Of a DNA stretch of 64,000 nt, positions 25,101-35,699 are shown piece after piece (the first letter of the stretch is position 1; each line of letters starts with the position of its first letter). This DNA is from Apostichopus japonicus. Its lineage: Eukaryota; Echinodermata; Holothuroidea; Aspidochirotida; Stichopodidae. The position numbers and the translations under genes are program-made. The stretch covers positions 14,503,417-14,567,416 of the forward strand of contig NC_092571.1 of the NCBI RefSeq assembly GCF_037975245.1, given 5' to 3'. Below the pieces are notes generated by a model. The model ran no database searches. It had not been told where the DNA came from and saw nothing but the letters and a program-made list of their open reading frames with translations.

Positions 25101-25793
25101 GGGCGCATACACTCGATCTATCCTGGAGGCATCTTCAACGTTAGGCCTCACCCACGTATATACCGTACTACACGGGTGCATATGCCTCCAGACATCGGCT
25201 AAAAGGTGTGCCGAAGTGAATCTGTCCAATTCAGTGATCCCAGCATCGGGACTTGCAGACACAGAAGTTCCGAGTCTGTCAAGACCCGAGTCTGGGACAC
25301 AGTTAAAGTCTCCGACCATGACACACGGCGCACTACCAGGAACAAAGGAAGTCAGGAAAAATCTCGTCTAGCAGAAGGCCGATTGGGAGCATACACATTG
25401 CAAATGGCGATGTTACCCTGTGGATACTTGAATAGAATGCAAACCAATCGGCCCTCGTGATCCGTCTCCACCCTAGTGGCACAACCCGCCTGACGAGCTG
25501 ACAAAAGGATGACAGTGCCACAGGATGAAGACGAACCAAACGAAGCATGCAGCTCACCACCCCACTCATAAGCCCATAGAGGGACATCTTCTTCCAAAAT
25601 ATGTGTTTCTTGCAGGCAAACGCAGTCGACCTCCATTGATTTACAATATTGGAAAATGCGACTGCGCTTGCGATGATCCCTCATGCCATTCACGTTCAAA
25701 GTGGCAACTGAAAGTGTATGGGCCATGAGAGGGCAGTGGGGCAAAACTACGAAGACGACGATTCCGTAAGCTTCAAGCGCGCCCTAGACGACA
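22179..25793 (-). mobile_element. LINE copy L-1 (L1/Tx1-like), 5'-truncated
   Basis: A retrotransposon copy carrying ORF2 and a short 3' end with the hairpin CCCGC...GCGGG followed by TCACGTAAAAAGC. A target-site duplication ATTGTATATGT flanks it (22168-22178 and 25794-25804). The 5' end stops just upstream of ORF2, so ORF1 is absent apart from its last codons. It sits in the last intron of the IgSF gene in unit B and is absent from unit C. Confidence 0.9.
22342..25726 (-). pseudogene. LINE L-1 ORF2: endonuclease + reverse transcriptase, frame-broken
   Basis: ORF2 encodes an APE-type endonuclease followed by a reverse transcriptase. It would nick target DNA and copy the element's RNA. Endonuclease motifs are LNVNGMRD, CVCLQET, VYAPN, VGDFNCVPD, SRIDRVYAP and SNHDTV. 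Reverse-transcriptase motifs are FDMVDRGFL, RGVRQGCPLSPLLYVL and YADD (codons at about 23684-23695). A C-terminal Cys/His cluster reads CPRTGC...HCC. Breaks occur near 25352 (after SARRDF), near 24545 (after RVYKE) and near 24390, but the 682 codons from 24390 down to 22342, with the whole catalytic core, are uninterrupted. The motif order and lack of an RNase H domain fit the L1/Tx1 group. The copy is dead as a whole. Confidence 0.85.
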
Positions 25794-25804
25794 TATTGTA
25801 TATG

Positions 25805-26404
25805 TATGTAAGGACATATACATGTCTCCGGTTCAATTCTTGTCTGACTTTTGTGAAGAAGAAACATCATAGAAGCATAGCAATTTCCTACAATCGAATA
25901 AGGTCACTACATTTGCAAGAAATTACTTAGTTACAGCCGTTCCTGCAGACGACTTACTTTGCAATGTCGCGTTCCAGTTAAAGGTTATGAATGAAAATAC
26001 CAAATACAATAAATGGTCTCCTTCCGTGTCTCCGATTGTACGCAACACTAAGGTCAGATTTGTATCCGGAAGTAGTCATTCCCATGAGTTTCAACACTAA
26101 TCCATTGCAAGTTCTATAAAATATTTTTTATGAAAAGGAAATATTTGAAACGGCGGAGTGACATATACAACCAAACAACATATTGTTGATATAAAGTAAA
26201 GCCATTGACAACAAGTCAAATCAATTTGCGGAAAATGTCTCTAGCATGGAAGTTTGGTATATAATCTCCCCTCCAAATCGCATAAAACATCGTCGGATTG
26301 TAGGATTGCAAATGTTCGATTGATAATCTCAGTGTAAGTATCTACTTGAATCTATGATCCATAGCGGAAAGAGCATCCTATTGTAGACAGAAGGTGGGCA
26401 GATA
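25805..26404 (-). pseudogene. Decayed V-type Ig exons (unit B, part 2)
   Basis: Continuation of the relic array after the LINE. One copy lies at about 25960-26250 (GCGTTCCAGTTAAAGG, GTCAGATTTGTATCCGG). The first half of another lies at 26285-26404 and is cut by foldback element 2 at GGGCAGATATA; its second half resumes after 29898. Confidence 0.6.
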
Positions 26405-27569
26405 TAGACCGACAGCCCAGTGCACTTTGATCAAACGAACGAGGTACCAATATCTGAGTATTGGAACATTTGTGGAAAAACCCAGTATATCCAAAAGTGG
26501 ATGTCTGCCGTGGTCGCTCTGCTGCATGTGGCCCCTGGGGCCAGTTAAAGGGGGCCCAAAAATGCATCTGATCAAACGAACGAGGTACCACTTGAAACCA
26601 ATGTCAACTTAATGCATGAATGCCACATAGTACTGAATGGCCCATGCCAGACAAATTTTCTGCTGCAAAGGGCCCGCCAGACGCCCAAGAAGGGCCCCTA
26701 AAAAACTGCATCTGATCAAACGAACGAGGTACCACTTGAAACCAATGTCAACTTAATGCATGAATGCCACAAATTACTGAATGGCTTATGCCAGACAAAT
26801 TTTCTGCTGCTAAGGGCCCGCCAGACGCCCCCAAATATGGCCCAAATGCCCGTTAGCGTAGCATTGACCCAGATTAAATATGCAAGGTACCACTCAAAAT
26901 CGGTTTGGAATGTTCGGGTTGATCTTACAGACTATGGAAATCATCATGCCAGACAAATTTTCTGCTACAAAGGTCCCGCCAGACGCCCCAAAATGGCCCC
27001 TAAAAAAATGCATTTGATCAAACGAACGAGGTACCACTTGAAACCAATGTCAACTTAATGCATGAATGCCACAAAGTACTGAATGGCCTATGCCAGACAA
27101 ATTTTCTACTGCTAAGGGCCCGCCAGACACCCCCAAATATCGCCCAAAATGCCCATTATCGTAGCATTGACCCAGATTAAATATGCAAGGTACCACTCAA
27201 AACCGGTGGAACCACACAAAAACAATATTAAATGCAAAGGTACTTTCCACAGAGTAAAGAACTGCAAATGCAAGACAAATGTTCTTCTGCATAGGTCCCA
27301 CCAGATAGAAAGAATACGTGGCCCAATGTGGCCCTATATATGGGTCTAAAGAATTGGATATATGTGCCTTGTAACATGACATTTCAAGCTCATGATTATA
27401 TTGTGTCCAGCATAAATTGGAGTTACTGTACACAAGACCAGTGTTTTATCTTATTTAGCTATTCGCTGCTCTAAGCAAAATAAAGATAACACTTTCACCT
27501 AAGCCTCTAAATACTTTGGGATTTGCTGGCCGGGGCAAAAATTACATTTCCCCACTTTATAATTCTAAC

Positions 27570-27806
27570 ACTCTGAGGAAGAGTCTTGCCTGGCTTGGAT
27601 CCACAGAACTACGGTTGGAAGAGCAAGAATGGGTGCTACAGCCCTGACTGGTTTGAGGGAACCGCCTTTCCCAGATCATCTATTCCAAGAGGGGGAACTG
27701 AGCGAAGATTTTCAAAGTAGCCGACCAGACGTGGCTTCAGAGTTTGATGCCGATGATTCAAGTACTGAACCATCTTGGAGTGATGACTCCGACAATGAAA
27801 CATAGA
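27570..27806 (+). pseudogene. Coding-like remnant in core of foldback element 2
   Basis: After a TAA near 27566 the plus strand is open for about 78 codons and ends with an acidic Ser/Asp-rich C-terminus (DADDSSTEP, WSDDSDNET) and TAG. In the next frame, directly after a CAG at about 27606, the text reads YGWKSKNGCYSPDWFEG, which also looks protein-like, so a single frameshift may join two parts of one C-terminus. I do not recognise the family. It could be the 3' end of a transposase or of a captured host gene. Confidence 0.4.
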
Positions 27807-27839
27807 TTTGAGCTTCCATTGTCTTTTTAGAATCAAGTT

Positions 27840-29080
27840 CTTGGGAATACTTAATTTTCATAAACTTACTAATGATTCTTTTGAGATCTGTCTGAATGGC
27901 AAATGCAGTGTCTTTTTACAATGCACACACTCCAGTGTTTAATCACTGTCAAGAGACATGAATTCTCAGTTCTTATACTTCGAACCTAACATGTGTCATG
28001 TTCAGAGTAATCACATAGTGATCTTTTGTTACTATCTTTGCCAATTATGATTTTAGTACATTTTAAACTAGCAAGATGACTCTCTTGAAAGGTAAAAGAT
28101 TCCTTCATAGATGAAAACAAAAAACCCTCATCTAGTATTCATATTTCTGAAAAATGGATGCCACATCTATTTGTTGGACTTGTTACAAGCTATTCGAATT
28201 GAATTAGTGTAATGATGGAAGTTCTAAACGACCAAGATGGAGTAATATAGGCCAATTACTCATTTTATATTTTTTATCAAGGAATGGAGTCATACGTGGT
28301 GATATCAGTATTTGTTTGTTCAATCTTAGCATTTTAAGTCCTTTAAAGAGTGTACCTAGCATAAAGGTACATATACATTTCTATGCTTCAATTATGTATC
28401 TTTTAAAAAGCATATTGGACAGTTTCAACCCAAACCTTTATCGTTAAGTACACGTTATAAAGCATTTTCACCATTGTTTGATAATTGCTTCTTTGTCTGA
28501 GCTTAAGAAACAAAACAATCTCTTTTGTTCGACTACATGTATGTCTTAAGATGACACTTAAGCGTTCTTTCTCAAGATTTTAAACTTTGTAGATTTACAA
28601 TGCTAACGTAAACACAGTGTTTTAAGATACAAAATAATTTTGGGTTTCTTATTTACAATACATAAACTGATTTTAATCTGCTCCAGTGTTTCCAGCGAAA
28701 CAAAGTAACTGCAAAGTTAAACACTGCTCACGTTACAAAGTACTGACTGGATAAAAGGAAAAAGAATGGATAAAAGGAAAAAGAATGGATTTGAGAATGC
28801 ATTATAACTGTCAGGATCTCCCTCAAAGACTGAGTTCGCGTCATTTTTGTTTTGCTCAATGAAATGTTCAGTAATTGATACACCTACTAGTATACTAATC
28901 TCATTATTCCATTGGCCTATGTAGCGGGAAGGAATTTGAATAATTCAGGATGTTCTTGATTGTTATAGATTGGTTTCTTGTGGTATCTTAACTATTTAAA
29001 CTGCATATTTTTTTTTACATGTGGTGGGCACTTTGCAGAAGAAAATTTGTATTGTATTGGCATTTCTTTACTCTGTGGAA
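27840..29080. other. Core of foldback element 2, nothing recognised
   Basis: Single-copy AT-rich DNA without motifs. A small direct repeat GGATAAAAGGAAAAAGAAT occurs twice at about 28749 and 28768. Confidence 0.4.
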
Positions 29081-29898
29081 TGCTACAAATGTCATGTCAC
29101 AAGGCACATATAGTCTGCATCGATATACAATTCATTAGGCCCATATAGGGCCGCATTGGGCCACCTATACTTTCTATCTGGTGGGACCTATGCAGAAGAA
29201 AATTTGTCTTGCATTGGAAGTTCTTTACTCTGTGGAAAGTACCTTTGCATTTAATATTGGTTTTGTGTGGTACCAACTATGATTGATCATGGCCCATTTG
29301 GGGGCCCTTTTTTAGTGTGTCTGTTAGCCCGTTTGTAGCAGAAAATTTGTCTGGCATGATGATTTCCATAGTCTGTAAGATCAACCCGAACATTCCAAAC
29401 CGGTTTTGAGTGGTACCTTGCATATTTAATCTGGGTCAATGCTACGCTAACGGGCATTTGGGCCATATTTGGGGGCGTCTGGCGGGCCCTTAGTAGCAGA
29501 AAATTTGTCTGGCATAGGCCATTCAGTAATTTGTGGCATTCATGCATTAAGTTGACATTGGTTTCAAGTGGTACCTCGTTCGTTTGATCAGATGCATTTT
29601 TTTAGGGGCCCTTTTGGGGCGTCTGGCGGGCCCTTTGCAGCAGAAAATTTGTCTGGCATGGGCCATTCAGTACTATGTGGCATTCATGCATTAAGTTGAC
29701 ATTGGTTTCAAGTGGTACCTCGTTCGTTTGATCAGATGCATTTTTGGGCCCCCTTTAACCGGCCCCAGGGGCCACATGCAGCAGAGCGACCACGGCAGAC
29801 ATCCACTTTTGGATATACTGGGTTTTTCCACAAATGTTCCAATACTCAGATATTGGTACCTCGTTCGTTTGATCAAAGTGCACTGGGCTGCTGGTCTA

Positions 29899-30200
29899 AT
29901 ATGTTCTGGTCTGGGATATACCGGTGGAGTTCAACTCTATTTTATATAATACTATATAATATTTATACGAAAAGGAAATATATAGAAAGACCAAGCTGTG
30001 CAACGGAAAGACAATCGAATAACAATATTTAGATCCGACAGTTGTTCCATCTTGACAATAGAAAATTACAATCATTATTCTTGGAAAAATAACGCATTTA
30101 CACGACAATTTCGAGGAATAAAATAGAAAACTATAATTCCGCGCTGTCAGTATATTGCTTTCTAGTTGAAATTTTGGGATTGAAAAAACGAACATTTATG
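29899..30200 (-). pseudogene. Decayed V-type Ig exon (unit B, part 3)
   Basis: Second half of the V relic split by the foldback element. GGAGTTCAACTCTA, ATACTATATAATATTTATA, CCATCTTGACAAT and GAAAAATAACGC follow in the same order as in the relics at 20.3 and 54.9 kb. It is followed by the start of another relic (TTTTGGGATTGAAAAAACG) at about 30170. Confidence 0.6.
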
Positions 30201-30915
30201 GAAGAACGACGGATAATCTAATGAAGTCCCCCCCCCCCCACATCTCCCACCACTCCCCCAAACTGAGTAACGGATTGCCCAAGAAAAAGAAAAAATACGA
30301 CAATTAACTACTTTTATTGGATACATACGTAACAACTTTTGGGTGAAGTAGTTTCCCAACTTTGAGACCAGGTCAAAATTTTTGATTTTAAAATTGAAAT
30401 TAAATTTTACCAATCCTACCATATTGTTTAAAGATATTAACATTTGATGTCATCGTTCAGTTATTGATGTGTTAATTATATTCAATTCAAACAACTGCTT
30501 TAAACAGATATTTATTTTATCGCATTTTATTTATAAGATATATTTAAAAGATAGTAATACTATATTTAATAGAATGTAATGAAATAGTTGATGGCCTATC
30601 AACCGAAAGGTTAAATTTAGCGAAAATGACTCAAATTAGGAATTGTAAGAAGTATGTTTTTATATATTTCGTTCATGGAAAAGTACGATACTTTCTTTCT
30701 CTGCATAGGTGTCTAAGTTTTCAAACACATTTGGTTCCAGTGGGAAACTCTGTCTATACATTTCATATTTATTCTGGATAATCAACGCCAAAATACATAA
30801 CATAGCAATTTATCACTTATTCCTATTTTAAAGGTTAAAAACGATACGTAGACACAAGGCCTACTATGAATGAATTTGTGTGTAGTTTCATTCTATAACG
30901 TATTACTTTGCTTAC

Positions 30916-31000
30916 CTGTAGAAATATACGATGATTATCACAGACAGGACGAGTACTACAGCAATTACGATCATCACCAACTTCATTATGTTGTTCGTGT
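30916..31000 (-). CDS. IgSF receptor, exon 3: transmembrane segment (unit B)
   Basis: An 85-nt exon with acceptor ATCTCTACAG and donor CAG|GTAAGC. It enters in phase 1, matching the donors of both Ig exons, and leaves in phase 2, matching the tail exon at 16468. The 27 complete codons are a short linker (TNN) and one long hydrophobic helix starting MKLVMIVIAVVLVLSVIII and ending in VYFYR, a typical single-pass transmembrane segment with a basic stop-transfer residue. The unit C counterpart has the same length and phases. Flanking intron sequence also aligns between units. Confidence 0.75.
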
Positions 31001-31394
31001 CTGTAGAGATGACATTAAGATATGTAAATATGTTAATATCAGCAACCATATTACGTAAGTGGATTAAATTCACGGCAAAGGGGTGAATGTTCTTCGACAT
31101 GAAAAAAATTGTTTCATAAATAATACTTGTTTGTGAAGTATATTTACTAACTTAATAAAATGTGATACACTAGATTGCTTTGCTTAGCTCTCAATGCAGT
31201 CTCAATTCAAGGTTTCGTCAAACTGATTTTTTTATCATTTTGCAGTTAGTAGATATGTGTCATCCAGTTTACTTAAATGTTATGTAAACTCCGCTAACCT
31301 ATTTACATGGAAAAGGGCTCACATAATGATATTGATTATTATAGGGGTATGCTTCTTACAAATTGTATATCTGCAGACAAAAATGCTCCATTTT

Positions 31395-31880
31395 CCGACC
31401 CCTGGCTCATTCGTCATGGACGCCGACAACGTAATATGAACCATTGAATAATCAATTGATAAATTTTTACTCTCATATTCCGTTGAAATAAAACTCCACA
31501 CGTTTCTAAAGAAACTTTACTTTACTCCCACACACAGTCTCAAGTATTAAATGGTGAACCTCACACTACATCACATCAGATGCTACCATGTGGTACACAT
31601 CGCCCTCTCCTCCCTCACCCACCAAATAGAAAAGCCGACCCCTGGCTCATTCATTATGGACGCCGACAACGTAATATGAACCAATGAATAATCAATTGAT
31701 AAATTGTTAATCTCATAATCCGTTGAAATAAAACTCCACACGTTTCTAAAGAAACTTAACTTCACTCCCACACGCAGTCACAAATATTAAATGGTAAGCC
31801 TCACACCACCTCACATCAGATGTTATGCTGTGATACCCATCGCCCCACAGCCCCCACCCCTTCTCCGCCCGACCCACAAA
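31395..31880. repeat. Two-copy tandem repeat, period 240 bp
   Basis: CCGACCCCTGGCTCATTC starts at 31395 and again at 31635. The following about 230 bp, including AATCAATTGATAAATT and CTCCACACGTTTCTAAAGAA, are repeated with modest divergence. It lies in the intron between the transmembrane and Ig exons. Unit C has no obvious counterpart. Confidence 0.85.
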
Positions 31881-32089
31881 ATGGAAACGTCGCACTTGAT
31901 ATTCCGTTTGTCCTTAAGTACGTCGTTCAATGTGTGATCTATCGACTCTCTCCAGCAACTCTTGTAAACTAAGAGCAATATTCCGCGAAAAATTACATTT
32001 TTTTTTATGGTTATGCTGATTAGAGCAGAGTGGGACTGGTCATGAGGCAGATGACTTCACCAATAAAAATGGGCGGTTGACAGTGCTAT

Positions 32090-34240
32090 TTGCCCAAGCA
32101 AGGTAGTTTGCTTGCTGTGTGGAAAGGAGGGTCATGTTTTTCGAGCCTGCCCCTTGTCATATAAAAGCATGGCGAAAGCGCGAGGTGCAGCAGGCAACGG
32201 GACCTGTTCTGCTTCAATTTACAAAGGTGGAGGACCAGGTGACCCCTGCGTGTTTGGTGCCGGTGGGTCCCATGCTGCTACTCGCCCTTCCACATCCCTT
32301 GTGGAAATTCCTGTTGTCACTTATCCCTCCCGACAATTGCGGATCTCCAAATGAAATGGATTGGTTTGATGAGGTTGGGAGGCTAGCCTGAAGGTCGGCA
32401 TGAAATAAGGGAACGAACCCACGTGAAACGGTTGGAGTCATCGTCATAGTCAAATGTGAGGGTGTTACATGTTTCAATATTGTAAGTGTATTGATGTCGA
32501 CTACGTTTGCCTTCAGAAAATTCGCATAACTGAAGAGAATGCCGATTATGTACCTATAGTTGGGGTGGTGTCCTTCATGCTTCCTTTGGTACGGTCTCAT
32601 TCTGTGGTGCGGTCGTCCTGATTTCTCCACGTCTGTCTGGCCCTGCCATCAGGATTAAGACCGATCACGAATGTCGCTTGGTATGCGTACTATTAAAATA
32701 CCTACAGGGAAACGTTACCTTATGTACCGTTTACCCGCCTAATCAATCTTATCCAGGGGAGGACTTTTGAGACTTGCCATCCTTTTACCTGGCAGTGCAA
32801 CTTGTGTCGTGGTCGGAGATTTTAATTGGGAGGCCAAAGAGTTGATAGGCTTTGGAAGGTGTTTTGAGGTGTCTTAACCATAGAGGTCATAAATTATCTT
32901 GGGTAAGACCAAATGGCTCTGATGCTTACACGGTGTCTAATTGCGATGTTATAATTTGCCCGTATTCCGATAATGGTGCTGTGGTAGCTAAGTCTATTCT
33001 TTCATCTTCCCTGTGGAAAGTGGATTCTGAAAAGTTAATTGTCATATCTTAGGGGAAAGACAGTTTCTCAATGGATTAGAATACAGGTACATGGGACGTT
33101 GTACCTTGAAGCAGGCCTTTATGTATTTAACAGGCTGGTGGGAGGATGTCAAGTTGCGCATCATTCGATATGCTGTAGAGTTCTGTGTAGCCAAAGCTCG
33201 TCGTCGAAGAGAGGATTTTTCAAACCTCTGCGTGAGTGTCAAACGTGGGGCTCCCTCCACTGATGCGGCTAAAAAATACATTAATGCTAAATGCCATGGA
33301 GCTCACATAAAAAATGCGTGGAAGCGGAGGATCAACCATCATTTAGTTTTTACCGAACATCCTTTTGGCTAAGATCATGTGTAGTATCTGTTCCCTTTCG
33401 AGGGGAATGGTGATGCCCACACGAGGACGATCACACAGTCCCAAAGCAAGGGGACTGGGGTTGAAAGCAGATTAGTTGCTCGTTAGTTTGGTTATCGTGC
33501 CCAGGTTCTTTCCCGGGTGACTTTTTCTTAAACATTATCTCTTGACAAACGTGTTCAGCTGTCCGTAATACAAATAGGAATACATTTTGTGATCCGGTAA
33601 GCATTATCTCCGTATACAAAGATTTTAAAATAACCTCTTTTCACGAGACAATGTCAATGGTCAATTGGGTGCTTACTTTCCTTCACCGAACTTGGATGGC
33701 GTTGTCAAAAATGAAGAATGGCAAACCTCCCGGATTGGATGGGCAACCTGGGGAATTTTACAGATCGTTTGGTTGATCATCGGATCGAATATTAAGACCG
33801 TCTTTGCCAGCGCCTTCGAAATCCGAGTACTTCAGCCTCTGCTGGTCGGAGGGCGTACTTCCTTTTTTAGGGGAGGGGGGCTCGCTTGACTTAAGGTTTC
33901 TTTTTCAGATTGGGCTGGTTTGGTACTGCCGTGTGGCCGTGACGTTTAGATTCCCACAGGGCGGGTCACGTAAAAAGTACTCGAGTACTTCCTCCAAATT
34001 ATCATACTTGAATTTCTATTTTATACACCACAAGTCTAAGTTCTCATATTATCAACAGGCACTGTTCTTATTCCACTTGTGCAGGGAGGTGGGTCCGTCA
34101 AGGATGCCCTTTATCCCAACCACTTATATTTAGTTACTAAGAAAACCTCACATTTGTTTAAAGAAGATATGTGTTTCATTCCTTTTGTTTTGCCGGGTGG
34201 TAAGAGTGTCAAATGCGTTTCAATACGCGGATGATGTCAA
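32090..34240 (+). mobile_element. Old LINE mosaic (ORF1 knuckle, ORF2 pieces, 3' end)
   Basis: Order and content: an ORF1 zinc-knuckle piece CLLCGKEGHVFRACP (about 32110), a strongly mutated endonuclease region (32490-33050), an ORF2 linker WWEDVKLRIIRYAVEFCVAK (about 33130-33200), a U2-headed SINE insertion, a KMKNG-like block (33700-33890), the LINE 3' end (33915-33985), and a reverse-transcriptase piece ending QYADDV (to about 34235). The left junction matches 56.39 kb in unit C, so the insertion predates the B/C split. It is far more decayed than copies L-1 to L-3. Confidence 0.7.
33362..33540 (+). mobile_element. U2-headed SINE, copy 3
   Basis: CCTTTTGGCTAAGATCATG, then GTAGTATCTGTTCCC, gives the longest clean U2 match through position about 45. 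The body has AAGGGGACTGGGGTTGAAAG and the tail GCCCAGGTTCTTTCCCGGG, then TGACTTTTTCTTAAA. It is inserted into the old LINE mosaic. Confidence 0.8.
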
Positions 34241-34399
34241 AGGTTTTTACATGACCCGCCCTGCGGGATCAAAAGCGTCACGGCCAAACGGTACTACCCA
34301 GTCATCCCATTCTAACAAAAACACCACAAGTCAAGCGAGCCAAAAACTAAAATACAACATTTAAAAAACACAAAAGGACGACCAGCACGCAGCGAAACT
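34240..34399 (-). mobile_element. LINE 3' fragment, minus strand
   Basis: ACATGACCCGCCCTGCGGG, then GCGTCACGGCCAAACGG and GACGACCAGCACGCAGCGAA, reproduces the last 160 bp of LINE L-2. The right junction precedes CTGTTAGATGTGCTGC, which is uninterrupted at 58.63 kb in unit C, giving the empty site. Confidence 0.75.
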
Positions 34400-35231
34400 G
34401 TTAGATGTGCTGCAATGTTAGTGCTTGAGATGACAGTGCCATGGATTTGGTTTCAAGGTTTTTGGATCCTACACAAACATCCTACACAAACACTGACATT
34501 AAAAAAAAATGTTTTAATATACAGCTTACTTTAAGTCAATATTTGTGACAAAAGCACCAAATTTACCCAATGTTAAGATAAAACGTTACATATCTTCGAT
34601 CCAATTGCACAAATACACATCCAATAATGGACTGCTAAAGTTTAGTTTATGATGTTTCCATATTATTTCTTTACCTATTTGCTAATTATTTTGGGAGTAG
34701 TAGATCCCTTTAAAGCTGTGGTGAAACTTATTCGCATCTTCCCTCGTCCATCTCAGAACAAACCCCACGAGAGCATTACGTCTTCTCCCCTCACAGGAAC
34801 GTGGAACCATCTGTTAGGTCACCACTTATTACACATTACGTCATGAGAATTACCATCAAGCTTATGTATTCTAAAAGGTTATCAAGAGTATAGGCTCATA
34901 TTTTAAAACCAACTATGAATTCCGGGATGCCTTCTTTCATTACAATTTTAGCGTACGCAATGACACCATGCTAAACAAATAATGGTTTTGCTCCCCCTAA
35001 ATTTTCCCAGTCAATTTAATATCAATACATTATACGTGTTTCTGTACGTTTGGGTTGTAAGATTGCAAATAATATGTACAACAATGTGAATAAGAAAGGT
35101 TGTGTCTTGAATGAGATATTGTCTGCCAGCAATGTTTCTGTAGGTCAGGCGTTTTTCTTTAAGATATATCTTTCCCGTTCAAATAACGTTCTTACAATCT
35201 TCATAAAATACAAATATGAGTAATGACTTAC
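34400..35231. other. Intron, colinear with 58.6-59.5 kb, no gene seen
   Basis: This stretch between LINE debris and Ig exon 2 aligns with unit C (GTAGTAGATCCCTTT near 34696 and 58845). The open frame at 34649-34846 is not conserved and is not called. Confidence 0.45.
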
Positions 35232-35579
35232 CTTGATCAGTTCTAGAGATGCTAAATTCACATCTGTCATCGTACTGTGATGTAGTTTTGGACTCCAACG
35301 GTTCCTGGGTAGCGATGCATCCAATGGTTGAGTTCTGATTACAAGAAGTAACGTACACTGAAAGCTCTTTAGTTCCGTTATTATCTGTGTAATGTTTCTG
35401 ATAATCACAGCCATCGGGTTTGATTACTTCCAGATTTATCGGTGGATACCCGTCTGTTATTGAACAAGATAGGACGACGTGGTATGCTGCAGATGGAGAT
35501 GAAGAGGGGCCTTCACAAACAAGAGGTGTAGACTCTGGGAGGCTGGTAGACTGTAGTGCCTCTGTAGGAGGCTGGTAGA
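35232..35579 (-). CDS. IgSF receptor, exon 2: Ig-like domain (unit B)
   Basis: A 348-nt exon with acceptor TTTTCTCTTTACAG and donor CAAG|GTAAGT, phase 1 on both sides, so it can be included or skipped without a frame change. It encodes one Ig-like domain with six cysteines (PLVCEGP, LSCSITDG, GCDYQKHY, TSCNQN, IGCIAT, DRCEF), the same pattern as the second domain of exon 1. Potential N-glycosylation sites are NNGT and QNST. A 36-nt in-frame duplication near the acceptor adds a Ser/Pro-rich stretch absent from unit C. Just upstream, V-domain sequence survives only as decayed remnants (35590-35700), so this exon was once the second half of a V + C pair. Confidence 0.75.
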
Positions 35580-35699
35580 CTGTAAAGAGAAAACCGGAGT
35601 TATCATCAGTCAATGATTGAATGAAAAGTACAAATATCCTCTAGCTGAAGGTTGAACTCAAGGAAAGTACCACGAGTAATCCTCCTCAATATATTGAAC

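Larger units (their letters stand above)
26405..29898. mobile_element. Foldback DNA element 2
   Basis: Termini TAGACCGACAGCCCAGTGCAC (left) and its near-complement GTGCACTGGGCTGCTGGTCTA (right) enclose long inverted arms (about 26405-27390 and 29085-29898). Each arm is built of about 147-bp units with GATCAAACGAACGAGGTACC or GATTAAATATGCAAGGTACC, and CCAGACAAATTTTCTGCTGC. ATAT at both borders may be the target duplication. It splits a V-exon relic, so the target is known. Unit C has no such insertion. The ORFs in the arms are repeat shadows. Confidence 0.85.

Noticed and set aside
26756-27058. Repeated ORFs in the arms of foldback element 2 (also 29287-29547 and 29712-30032)
   Set aside because: They occur on both strands because the arms are inverted tandem repeats; there is no protein motif.
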